The translations under genes were made by a program, and so were the position numbers. Shown here piece after piece: positions 53,820 through 63,967 of a stretch of DNA of 64,000 nucleotides (position 1 is its first letter; each line of letters starts with the position of its first letter). This stretch comes from Eurosta solidaginis (Eukaryota; Arthropoda; Insecta; Diptera; Tephritidae), in NCBI RefSeq assembly GCF_040869045.1, contig NC_090321.1, forward strand, positions 132,609,689-132,673,688. Reading direction: 5' to 3'. A model generated the notes under the pieces. It worked only from the letters and a program-made list of their open reading frames with translations, was not told the origin of the DNA and ran no database searches.

Positions 53820-54962
53820 CGGCATTATTTATCGCCGATGGCTGCAAAATAATGGCCACAGACCCAAAGCTCACAGATCAATGAGCTTTGCAACAGAATA
53901 AACGGCTACCTCCATGATCTCTCCAGTTTTTTCGCCCCGCGAAACCTGGCATTATCACCGACTAAATTTTCCGCGACCTTATTTACAACTTGGACGTCCC
54001 AAATGTCGACCATTTTGAACATCCACGTCGATATGGCACTACGCTACCGACTGTCCTACACCCCAAAATCTTGGGTGTAACGTTTGATCAGCATCTACGT
54101 TTTGGTGAGCATGCAGCCGCAATTATACCGAAAATCCAGAGCCGTAATAAAATCCTCTAATCCCTTGCTGGCAGTACTTGGGGAAAAGACAAAGAAACGC
54201 TCATTACCACATACAAAGCAATTGGCCAGCCGATTGCATGCTACGCGTCCCCTATATGGTCGCCAAGCCTAAAAACTACTCACTGGAAGAAGCTACTGGC
54301 CGGCCAAAATACTGCTCTCAGAACCGCCAGGGGCTGTCTTCGTATGTCCCCAGAACACCATCTCCCTGATGGGAGAGAGAAATGAGATGATAACCAAAGA
54401 GTTCCTGTTGTATACCCAGAAACCTTGGCAACCCAACAGACATCTGATTGATGAGCCAACACCGCCAAGGGACTTAAGGAGTCATCCCCGTAAGCATTTT
54501 GATGAAATACAGCACCTGACAACTCAGCCGCATGAAGCAAAAAAACACATGCAGGTCCTCAGTGAACTCCACAAGTCGGACCTTTATGCCAGGAATTGCC
54601 CAGTGAATCCAGTACTCAAAGAACAGTACCCAAAACTTGCGGAAGAGGAACGCATACTCCCCAGGGAAACGCGAGTCACTCTAGCTCAACTTCGTTCTGG
54701 ATACTGTAACAGGTTAAACTCTTACCTATCCAGAATCAACCCCGATATACAAAATGTTGGCCCTGCTTGCAATGTGTCCCCACATGACACCAACCATATC
54801 TTCAATTGTAATGTGGAACCACAACGCCTCTAAAACCCCTCTCATTATGGTGCACCCCTGTTGAAACAGCAAGTTTCCTTGGACTCCCGTTAGAGGATAT
54901 TGATGACAATGTGTGATCGGTCGCACCTATTTGGTGGGGCGAAGCACTGCTACAACAACAAC
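53820..54962 (+). mobile_element. CR1/Jockey-like LINE, 5'-truncated copy 4
   Basis: It corresponds to 34321-35490 of the full LINE in opposite orientation: ATGGCCACAGACCC near 53851, PTKFSATLF-like sequence, the frame 54369-54833 with TQKPWQPNRHLIDEP, RETRVTLAQLRSGYCNRLNS and NVSPHDTNHIFNCNVEP, and a CAA tail at 54948-54962. Frameshifts are present. 5' truncation is usual for LINE insertions. Confidence 0.9.
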
Positions 54963-55124
54963 ATGTCTGTTGGGATGACCAGGTTTCTGGGAATTCAACA
55001 GGAATTGTTTGGTTAGCATCTCATTTCTCTCCCTAATGGGGAGTATTCTCGCCTCATTATGTAGATGGTGTTCTGGGGACATAAGAAGACAGCCCGTGAC
55101 GGTTCTGAGAGCAGTATTTTGGCA
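54963..55124 (-). mobile_element. LINE fragment in inverted orientation, abutting copy 4
   Basis: It matches 34848-35010 of the full LINE on the minus strand. It begins directly after the CAA tail of copy 4, so two pieces of one family meet head-on. Confidence 0.88.
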
Positions 55125-55617
55125 TTGGCCGCTCGGTTGTGCTACCTCAGCTTTCGAAGAAATTCATGTCATGAACGTCTGGAGAACTCCCTTTGAAGTG
55201 TCTTCTAACCTCACGACTTTCTTATGTGTCAATGTCGTGTGGTGCTGGATGTTTCAATTTATTACGAATGTGCATTTTAACATAAAGAACATCTCGATAG
55301 ATGGGCCTGAAGTTTTATTTATGCTTGATCGATCTCCCAATTTGTGAGGACTCATTGTCCTGAAATTTCAATAAAAATTTTGAAGCAATCTCTCAGAGAC
55401 CTATTCCTTTCCACCCTCACTTAATTTAACTACAATCTTGCCCGTGTAATTCAGGCGCTTCTCATTCAACACTTGAACTAACTATTTCTGTCAGATAAAT
55501 TTCCGGTTAACGTAAACCAAGCATTGAACAAAAGTGGTATGGTCACAAAAGATGCATGTCAGAAACCTCTTCCCGTTATTTACCTTCATGTATCAACTGT
55601 AGTCTCTTTCATTTTAG
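55125..55617. other. spacer before the dehydrogenase fragment
   Basis: An AATAAA at about 55369 and an open frame (55009-55347, partly LINE) are present, but no gene is recognised. The last part (55540-55617) reads like an intron end (pyrimidine-rich, ATTTTAG acceptor). Confidence 0.45.
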
Positions 55618-56699
55618 ATGTTGTCTACATTTCATCACTAAACCCCTTTCACTTAGAAATAAGTCGCATGATGTTGGACCATGGCAAGCATGTACTCTGT
55701 GAGAAACCACTTTGTATGAATGAGGATCAAACGTTGGAATTGATAGGACATTCGCATAGCAAAGGCTGTTTCCTTATGGAGGGAATTTGGTCACGTTGTG
55801 TACCCGCATATCAATACATACGCAAACAGATCGAGAGCAACACCCTGGGTGAGGTGCTCAATGTTAATTGCACATTCGGTTTGCCAATGGAAAAAGTCGG
55901 CCGTGTAATGTAAGTGATGTATAGTGGATGAGTAAATCATTTACTTATTACTTATCTCTGAATTTGTATTTCCTCTTAGGCGGCGTAGTCTTGGTGGTGG
56001 TGTTACACTTGAATTGGGTGTCTATGCTTTACAGTTCGCATTGTGGATATTCGGATATTTCCCACAAAATATCATGGCTAATGGTACATTGAATAAGGAT
56101 GGTGTTGATGAAGAAGCTAATATTGTGCTACATTATGGACCTGATCGGAAAGCTGAACTAATGCTTAGCAGTCTGAAACGATTCGATAATAAAGCAATTA
56201 TAAAAGGAACCGATGGCACTATGACTGTTAGTATAATTTATAGTCGTAAACATATCGTCGGTGAAAGTTCCAAACAACTGTTCTTGGTCATGTGTTCTTT
56301 GAAGATTTGAGGTGGTTATATCAATTCGCCTCCAAGACTGTCGGCTTACTACCGGGCGCATGGCATTTCTTCCACTTTTTGGTATGAAGATCCCTCTATA
56401 GTGAAAGCCGTTTTATATGTGGTTTGAACTTTCAAAGACGATATAAAAAACGTTTATACATAAATTAATATGAGCTATGGAATTTTCAATGAAACTAGGT
56501 GCCGGACTATTGGTGTCCTGTGAAAATTATAGATGTAAATGGTGAAGAAAAAGAATTTCCATTGCCAAAAAGTGATTTATCAACATATTTTCCCAATCGC
56601 TTAGCGCTGAGTTTTGAAGCAGAAGAGGTACGTCATTGCATTTTAGAGCACAAAACACAAAGTGATTTACTTGATCATAAAGAAAGTTTGGCATTGTAA
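55618..56699 (+). pseudogene. trans-1,2-dihydrobenzene-1,2-diol dehydrogenase-like gene, 5' exons missing
   Basis: Three exons of a Gfo/Idh/MocA-type NADP-dependent oxidoreductase: 55618-55909 (VVYISSLNPFHLEISRMM, DHGKHVLCEKPLCMNEDQT, the EKP motif of the family), 55980-56226 (LGGGVTLELGVYALQ, substrate domain; ends GTDGTMT) and 56499-56699 (VPDYWCPVKIIDVNGEEKEF, FEAEEVRHCI). Introns are 70 and 272 bases with GT-AG borders in register. The N-terminal Rossmann exon (GxGxxG) is not found upstream, where transposons lie. TAA at 56697-56699 precedes a still readable tail (YIEDQIRRQLGVTY to 56780). Probably dead, though a diverged gene with a distant first exon cannot be excluded. Confidence 0.88.
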
Positions 56700-56874
56700 T
56701 ATATTGAGGATCAAATTCGTAGACAATTGGGCGTTACTTACACAGAGGATAAAACAAATTTGTGCAAATCGTTCGAATAAGAAATTCACATCGGAATTTT
56801 AAAACAATTGTTTTTTTTTTTTTAATTTAATTAATATATGTAACATGTAACTAACAAAAATATCTACGAGCTTT

Positions 56875-57788
56875 TCAATGCTTTTTATACCCGCGTACTA
56901 GCTGCATATCCACATCTTCGTATTCAGCATCCTGTTTTCGTTTCAATTCCCGTGCGTACAACTCTTTAAATGCTTCAAATTCAGCAAGTGTAACATGGCA
57001 CACCTTAGTTGCAAATGCATTGTCCGATTTATTGGTTATTTGATATAAAAGTGGATTCTTAGTTGGCTCATCTGGATCTACTTTAAATGGTCTTGGTTTG
57101 AATAGACCCTGTCTTTCAAGAAAGACATGGCGGCAACGTATCTCCTCTAATGGCTTAGATAACGCTTCTAATTTTATTATTTCAGGTATTTCCACACGCA
57201 TTACCTCTTTCAAGTACGTCACCTTTTCTTCGACAGGTCGCTCCGACTGTTCAAGTAAATCCGGACAATTCATTAACAATTTCCAAACATTTTTGCTAGT
57301 GCCAGCAAATGATTTCAAATAACCAATATGTTTACGTAAACGCATGTTTTCGTTCACATCTAAAAGTTCTGGATATTTTGTTAGCAGTAAAAACATTAGC
57401 TTCTCGGTGAATTGAAAGCTGCGCCAAAATTCCATTTCATCAACTAGACGTTGTGTCGGACGTGCAAACACCTCCGGATTACCGGTTGCAATGCGCAGAA
57501 AATTGCTCGTATTGAGACCGTGATTGATGAGTGTTTCATGTACATTACGCCATTGTGCCAGGGACACTCTAGCCAACAAAGGATGCACTCTCACAGCTTC
57601 GTCTATATGCGCTTGATCCAATAGTGTTTCATCATCGAGCACTGTGCTCACCGTACTTGGTGCTGATAGCTGTTGGTCATGTATGATCTAAATTATATTC
57701 AGTAACTCGTTAATTTTAATCTTACTTGCTGTCTTCTGTGAAGCAACGGCACATATTTATTGGAATTTATTAAAAATGTCCGCAACAT
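56875..57788 (-). CDS. mTERF-family mitochondrial transcription termination factor (mTERF4-like)
   Basis: Two exons: complement(57726-57788) and complement(56875-57687), 876 bases, 291 residues, with a 38-base GT-AG intron (donor GTAAG, acceptor TTTAG). Exon 1 gives MLRTFLINSNKYVPLLHRRQ, a basic, acid-free leader that suits mitochondrial import. The rest shows repeated helical mTERF-type units with leucine and proline patterns (HPLLARVSLAQW, NPEVFARPTQ, YPELLDVNENMRLRKHIGYL, CPDLLEQSERPVEEKVTYLK). The C-terminus is acidic then basic (EYEDVDMQL, GYKKH). Length and layout fit an insect mTERF4/mTERFD2-type protein, which works with mitochondrial ribosome assembly; the exact paralogue is uncertain. 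No defects seen. It is convergent with the dehydrogenase fragment, about 100 bases away. Confidence 0.88.
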
Positions 57789-58478
57789 TACGAAAGCTAT
57801 AGGAACCTCGGTTCAAAACAAATAGAACAGCTGATTGCGGTGATGTGATGCCGTACTGTAAATGGCCTCGTCAAAATGGCTGCGGCACAATCGGCGCTTT
57901 CAGGAAACTTGTGTTGAGCAACATTGCAAAGAGGATAAATAAAATAAGAGCCACCAGTCTGCTACGAGTGGCGAGTAACTCCCAGAAATCAAAAAATATA
58001 TGCCGAATTTTTTCTAAGAGGGACATTTTTGAATTGTCTCGCATTTATTCCTACAGTGTAGGCACTTTATGCAACTGTAATTTTTGGAAAGAGAAGTAAT
58101 TAGTTAATTAAATACAGGCGGAAAAATAAACGCAAGTACCCCACGAAAATGGTTAGAAGACATTTTATGCACATCTCGCCCAAAAAAACCAGCGACTACC
58201 TCTTAGAAAACATTGAGCATATGGCTGCGAGTAACGAGTGACGTCTCTTCATAATTTATCATCTTTGCTTTGGCTTTTTACGTTTATCGCGTCAACTAAA
58301 GCTGCAGACATTGGTGCTTTATCGGTAACCGTATCGGCAACCTTATAACAGCTGATTCGACCAAACTTATGAGAATCAATGCAATCAATTATTGGTGCCG
58401 CTAAGGTCGTAACCGTATCGTAGCCAACCAATTGGTTTTTGGTTTACCGTCGTAACAATAAACAGCTGATTACCTTAG
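57789..58478. promoter_or_regulatory. intergenic region with repeated AACAGCTGATT words
   Basis: It separates the mTERF gene (-) and the DUF4806 gene (+) and probably holds both promoters. GAACAGCTGATTGCGG (57826), AACAGCTGATTCGACC (58346) and AACAGCTGATTACC (58461) repeat an E-box-type word common in fly core promoters. An 84-codon frame (57845-58099) has no known domain and is left unnamed. Confidence 0.5.
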
Positions 58479-59324
58479 GGATACGACTACATCATCGATG
58501 TAGCACAACACAGCGCGTCCTTTCACTCCTCCTTAAATACAACGAGTACCGTTTTGAATAATGCGGCTACTTCCTTAACCAACGAAGGAACATTCCCTAC
58601 AACAAACGAAAATATAATGGCGATACTACAAACAATATTACAGAAGCATATCGACCTGGAATTTAGATTGACTAAGATTGAAGAAAAGGTGCATAGTGAA
58701 ATATTGAACTGTTATTTGTGAAACCCTAGTAATTGTAGCCGCAATACCTTGATTCTCTTTAATTATTATTTATGCTATAATTTCAGCTTCCAGATGCCGT
58801 ATCAGCGGAGAAACGGAAAATGATACTCACACCGAGCTCTCTATCGTTATGCCACTAACATCGTTGGATTCAGTTTATGACATTGAGAAAAAGTTGGACT
58901 CGGATGATTATCAAGAATCAATGGTATTTTTGAATATTTTTAATTGTATTTCATAACTTAAATTGGTGGTTTTCATTTAGAAATGATATATCTTTATGCT
59001 GAAAGATGCATCATCAGACATTATTGGAGTAATGAGAAAACTTTTTTCTGACAACGTTCTTTTCAATTTTAACTGGGACGGAGTACATGGCACACGATCT
59101 TTATCTAAACTGAAACTCGTGAACAGCGTACTTTTTGGTAGTGTAATTTAAATTGTTTTAAAATGTCATTATTTTCATTGTCCATTCCTATTAATTTAGA
59201 CCTTTTCAAACTTCAAGGCAGGATCGACTTCGAAGACAGCATGAGAGGGTGTTTAACGCTGAGCCACAACCGGCATAAACAAAGGCGGTATCTGACCAAT
59301 AAATCCAGCTCTGCAACAGCATAA
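58479..59324 (+). pseudogene. DUF4806-domain gene, multi-exon, probably inactive
   Basis: Exons: (open from 58479) to 58695, 58787-58923, 58981-59137, 59200-59324, joined in frame by GT-AG introns of 91, 57 and 62 bases. Exon 1 has a helical ILQTILQKHIDLEFRLTKIE. Exon 2 has MPLTSLDSVYDIEKKLDSDD, exon 3 KDASSDIIGVMRKLFSDN then FNWDGVHGTRSLSKLKL, the DUF4806 pattern of insect nuclear proteins often linked to mobile DNA. With these joins TGA at 58984-58986 opens exon 3, so either an acceptor is different or the gene is dead. The first ATG in the open part is 58617. Function unknown. Confidence 0.75.
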
Positions 59325-59389
59325 ACCTACATACAACAAACGAACAAGACACACTGAAATAATCTTGATTAAAAACTATATAAGAACCT

Positions 59390-59968
59390 AATAATTCTAA
59401 GTTTTTTCCTACGTTCCTATTCTAAGGTTTGTATGCCTAATTAAAATAATATTCAACAATCGCACAAAGTTTGCAAAGAATTTTAAAGCAATTTAATTGC
59501 AACAAATTTTTCAATAATTTTTAACCAAAAATTTATTAACTAGATGTATAAGAAATAAGTATTTTGAATATAAATATTTGTGATGAACTTAACTGAAATA
59601 ATTCTAAGTTTTTTCCTACGTTACTAATCTAAGCTTTTTATGCTCTAATTAAAATAATATTCAACAATCGCAGAAAGTTTGCAAAGATTTTTAAAGCAAT
59701 TTAAATGCAATGTATAACAAAAAATTATTTTGAATATAAATATTTGTGATGAACTTACCTGAAATAATTCTAAGTTTTTTCCTACTTTACTAATCTAAGC
59801 TTTTTATGCTCTAATTAAAAAATGTTCAACAATCGCACAAAGTTTGCAAAGATTTTTAAAGCAATCTAATTGCAACGAATTTGTCAATAATTTTTAACCA
59901 AAATTTATAAAATAGATGTATAACAAAAAAATAATTTGAATATAAATAATTGCTGATTAATTTAACTG
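59390..59968. repeat. three ~205-bp tandem repeats
   Basis: Units start at about 59390, 59596 and 59762 with AATAATTCTAAGTTTTTTCC. Unit 2 lacks about 40 bases (the TTTTTCAATAATTTTTAACC part). They lie just after the DUF4806 gene. Confidence 0.9.
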
Positions 59969-60559
59969 ACAGTACCAATACCATCAACTAAATAGTCCTT
60001 ATAAATATTGTAATCACATAATTCAAAACAAAAAATTACTATGAGTACCTACGTTTATTAGTGTAAAATCACGAAGAAGGAAAATTGCATGAAGTACATT
60101 CAATCTAAAATTATTCCATTGAATGCATATATCGCATTTTAAACTAAAAAATGTGAAAACTTAAAAAAATTTCAGATCGATATTTAAGTGTAAACGATCC
60201 ATGAAAGCATCGTGAAATAGATTTTTTTTGGTAGTTAACGTTATCGTTTAGCCTGGTTTTGTTACCAATTTTGTTATTTTCGTGGTATAAATCAACATTC
60301 AACACAAATTTACTCTGATTATGAGTTGAAATACTTTAAGGGTTAGGTTGCGATATGTAAAATTACATATTTTTGTACACATTTCTAAAATGTAAAGGAA
60401 AAAAATGTATATTTGTGTATTAATTAAATTATTCAAAAGATATTGTTATATTAATGATATAGAGAAGCGCCAACACGAATGCAAGTGGTTTCAAACCACT
60501 GGTAGGCAATTCACCACTTTAAATTTCAGAAAAAATTTTAAATTGTTTATTTTATGTAA
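59969..60559. other. AT-rich non-coding spacer
   Basis: No recognisable gene. The open frame 60405-60674 runs into the minisatellite and is not supported. Confidence 0.45.
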
Positions 60560-60905
60560 AAAAAATTTGAAAGTTGCAATTGAAGTTCTGAAAGCTCGGG
60601 AATTTCAATTCAAGTTCAAAAAATTACAATTGAAGTTCACAATTTTCAATAGAAGTTCAGTAAATTATAATTGAAGCTCAGGAATTTCAACTGCAGTTCA
60701 GCAAATTACAACTGAAGTTCAGAAAATTACAATTAAATTCAATTATAATTTTCTGAACTACAAACAGAAATTCTGAACTTCAATTTTAATTTTATGAACT
60801 ACAAATAGAAATTCTGAGCTTGAATTAAAATTTTCTGAACTTGAATTGAAATTTTTGAACTTCAATTGTAACTTTCGAACCTCAATTGCAGCTTTCTGAA
60901 CTAAA
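60560..60905. repeat. minisatellite palindrome of ~22-bp units
   Basis: Units like AATTACAATTGAAGTTCAG are arrayed in one orientation from about 60560 to 60735 and as the complement (CTGAACTTCAATTGTAAYTTT) from about 60745 to 60905. The turn is near 60740 (ATTAAATTCAATTATAATTT). Confidence 0.85.
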
Positions 60906-61033
60906 ATAAAAAAGGTATATAGGTATATAACTTGAATTTTACCTGCCGATTTACTTTACCTGGAGCAGCCATATGAATAAAATATGAACCAAAAAAATTG
61001 AATTTTCAACATTTATTATTTTCAATATTATTA

Positions 61034-62370
61034 TATATGTACATGAAATTGGAACTTATATTAATACAGTTCATATAAAAAAGAAGTAAGTACTTTAATA
61101 ATAAATAAACTCGCATAATTGGGTTATGTTTTCCAATTGAAATCTTTTCTAAGCGAGCAGAAAATAATTTTAAGCTTTAGAAAAAACTCCAATTATTTGA
61201 ATAATCTACAACTTAAAGCTTAGTAGAAATTCAGATTAGGTTTACTTTTTTTTCAGATCAAGAATATTCAAAGGTGTCGTGGAATCAGATTGCTGTCGTA
61301 ATTGGTGAACTTAAAAATGTACGACTAGTAATTGAGTCAGACTTATTATTGTTCTAAATCTAAACATTCCAGCAATAATTCTGCAACCCTTAGCAGAAGT
61401 ATTGATTGGTTTCAAATCTAATTCCAATAGCAATCGTACCACGACATACTTTATTATATATGTACATGAAATTGTAACTTAAATTAATACAGTTCATATA
61501 AAGAAAAGTAAGTAAATAAAATAAATGTAAGGCGCGATAACCTCCGAAGAGATCTAAGGCCGAGCTTCTCTTCCAATTTGCGTCTTGCTCCTCTTGATTT
61601 TCCCTACAAATTGGCCGGACGGGACCTACATGTTTTATGCCGACTCCGAACGGCATCTGCAAAGCAGATGAGTTTTCACTGAGAGCTTTTCATGGCAGAA
61701 ATACACCCGGAGTGCTTGCCAAACACTGCCGAGGGGCGACCCCGCTTAGAAAAATGTTCTTCTAATTGAAAAATCTTATTTCTAAAATTTTGATGTTGCT
61801 TTGCCCGGGAGTTGAACCCAGGGCATACGGTGTGATAGGCGGAGCACGCTACCATCACACCATGGTGGCCGCTCAAAGAAAAGTAAGTATCTTAATAATA
61901 AACTCGCTTAACTGGTTTTCGTCTTCCAATTGAAACCTTTCCAAGCGAACAGAAAATAATTTTAAGCTTTAGAAAAAACTCCAATTATTTGAATAATCTA
62001 CAACTTAAAGCTTAGTAGAAATTCAGATTAGGTTTACTCTTTTTTCAGATCAAGAATATTCAAAGGTGTCGTGGAAACCGATTGCTGTCGTAATTGATGA
62101 ACTTAAAAATGTACGACTAGTAATTGAGTCAGACTTATTATTGTTCTAAATCTAATCATTCAAGCAATAATTCTCCAACCCTTAGCAGGAGTATTGATTG
62201 GTTTCAAATATAATTCCGACAGCAATCGTATCACGACATCCCTTATTATATATGCACATGAAATTGCAACTTAAATTAATACAGTTGGTATAAAGAAAAG
62301 TAGTTTAATAACAACATAAACTCTCTTAATTGGTTTTTGTTTTCCAATTGAAATCTTTTCCTGTGCAAGC
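61034..62370. repeat. ~420-bp tandem repeat, 2.3 copies, SINE in the second
   Basis: Unit 1 is 61034-61460, unit 2 is 61461-62251 (about 416 bases without the SINE), and a partial unit 3 is 62252-62370. All start near TGTACATGAAATTG and carry the AGCTTTAGAAAAAACTCC block (units 1 and 2). Unit 3 ends where the Atg18-like remnant's downstream region begins. Confidence 0.9.
61515..61874 (-). mobile_element. tRNA-derived SINE, copy 2, with perfect 15-bp target duplication
   Basis: AAAGAAAAGTAAGTA flanks it exactly (61500-61514 and 61875-61889). On the minus strand the head has the A-box-like TGGTGTGATGGTAGCG and a perfect B box GGTTCAACTCC. The end is AATAAA-rich. No coding capacity. Confidence 0.96.
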
Positions 62371-62646
62371 ACATCGCTAACCTGTGTTGGCAAAAGATAT
62401 GATTATACTGTCTTCGATAGATAGTCGGACGAGCCGCTACTCGGCGAAGTAGAGATACCGTTGTGTCGGTGGCTGCAGTTACAACAGCAGTTTCTAACTT
62501 TGCACCATCCGTACAGTGTGATGAATGCTTCACTGCCTTTTCCAATTGCTTGGCGCCAGCAATTTTTGCTGTTTGTAAAGCTTTAGCTGTAATGCAAATA
62601 TATAGATGGGTTAAAGTGGTTTTCGTATGTTATTCAAAAACTCACT

Positions 62647-63031
62647 CTATACCATCATCACAGCCTTCTCATCGAATTTGAATATGTGTACTGTTTCAGT
62701 ATTCAGACCCAGTTAGTTTGGTGCAATATTTTCGATTTGATGAATATGTATACTATCCGTTAGGCAGACAATTAGGTGCGTTCGATTCATTCATATACTG
62801 TGGGTATTTGAGCCGTAGACGCAGTGGCAGATATTTTGATTCTTTTTGAAGTGTAACATTTGTAAACAGTTGGGTTTCTCTGCTGTCAACATCACCACTA
62901 GAGAGCTATTGAAGAAACGCTCCACCAAGATAATATGTTGCGATTTACGCGCATAGATTTCTTCCACCTTGTCACAGTTATTGATGGAGAAAATGCGAAA
63001 GCCATATTTACCATCCAATACCGAAATGGAA
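62647..63031 (-). pseudogene. Atg18b: WIPI/Atg18 autophagy gene fragment
   Basis: After an acceptor (CTCTACAG, exon from 63031) the minus strand encodes a WD-propeller start: YGFRIFSINNCDKVEEIY, ILVERFFNSSLVVML, MLHFKKNQNICHC, then past a TGA (62791-62793) MNRTHLIVCLTDSIHIHQIE, and past a TAA (62713-62715) TETVHIFKFDEK. These blocks match WIPI/Atg18 propeller blades 1-3 and a later blade; the part with the FRRG phosphoinositide-binding motif is deleted. WIPI proteins bind PI3P on forming autophagosomes. The symbol is my best guess between Atg18 paralogues. A further minus exon-like stretch (62586-62460) was not identified. Confidence 0.85.
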
Positions 63032-63072
63032 CTGTAGAGGAAGAAACATTTTATAAAATTTAATAAAATCAA

Positions 63073-63330
63073 AAAATGATAGTTGTGCTAAAATGGGGTA
63101 ACGTATTGTATGTTAAAGTATAGCGAAGTCTCAGCGGCTTTGTCCTGGTCAAAATTGAGTTTGAATAGGTTTTATTCTTCATTCTCAGAAACATTCTTAG
63201 AAACAACGCTTTCTTTGCAATAACTTAAAAAAACTCATATTCAAACTTCTGCTTAACTTCTACATATCAATAGCTACCTTTACCACTAGTAGTCACTATT
63301 GCTTCTACGCCTATGCTATTGTTTCCTACA
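63073..63330. other. non-coding spacer
   Basis: No gene recognised; upstream exons of the Atg18-like gene are not seen here. Confidence 0.4.
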
Positions 63331-63620
63331 TCGATGAGCTTTGTAATAAACAAAAAAAACAGCTATCTATCTATCTAGCCTCGCGAAACCTGATATTGTC
63401 ACCAACCAAATCATCGGCGACCTTATTTAAAACAAGGCCGCGCCAAATGTCGACCATATGACATTACCCAGAGCTGTAACAAATATTTAATATAAGTCGA
63501 TAAATCGGCAGTACTTGGGGTAAATATAAATAGACGTTTGCATGGTGCGCGTCTCCGATATGGTCGCCAAGCCTAAAGGTTGGAAGAAAATGCAGGCCTG
63601 CCAAAATGCTGCCCCCAAAA
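63331..63620 (+). mobile_element. CR1/Jockey-like LINE, copy 5, short degenerate fragment
   Basis: GATGAGCTTTGTAATAAACA, CTCGCGAAACCTGATATTGT, CAAATGTCGACCAT and ATGGTCGCCAAGCCTAAA match the RT thumb region of the LINE at 34321-38376 (compare 53877-54300). It has several deletions and a (CTAT)n insertion. Confidence 0.75.
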
Positions 63621-63967
63621 CTGTGTTCGTAGACGTGTTCTCTGTAAATAATGAAAGGCTTCTTATCGGCTGTGCATACAGACCTAATCGTGGAGTTGAC
63701 TTCTCTGGCTTTATTGAATTTCTCGAGCCTCTACTTATAAGCTATGATAATATAATCATCGCTGGGGATTTCAACTCCAACCTTCTCGTCGACTCAATTC
63801 TAAAACTAAGTATGGAGTCTCTTGGACTTTTTCTCACCAATTTAACTTCACCTGCACACTTTACTGACTCAAATTCGTCTTTGCTGGATTTATTTTTTGT
63901 GAATGAGCCCCTGAAAAATGCCACTACGATCAATTGTCGGCATCTTGCTTTTCAAAACACGATCTGA
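63621..63967 (+). pseudogene. endonuclease fragment of another LINE
   Basis: The frame contains LLIGCAYRPNRGVDF, NIIIAGDFNSNLL with the catalytic GDFN, and a SSLLDLFFVN strand, the middle of an AP-type LINE endonuclease. It is fused to LINE copy 5 in one chance frame (63542-63967). It stops at 63965-63967, and the window ends shortly after. Confidence 0.82.

Noticed and set aside
57845..58099. 84-codon frame next to the mTERF gene
   Set aside because: No recognisable domain, no splice context, and it lies in the presumed promoter region; kept only as a remark.
59390..59968. CRISPR-like regular repeats
   Set aside because: Units are ~205 bp, contiguous and AT-rich with no spacers, in an animal genome.
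61795..61874. Possible tRNA gene (minus strand)
   Set aside because: Same SINE head, bounded by a 15-bp target duplication.
62460..62586. Minus-strand exon-like stretch after a good acceptor (ATTACAG)
   Set aside because: It reads as an Ala/Lys-rich segment, but I could not link it to the Atg18 remnant or any family with confidence.
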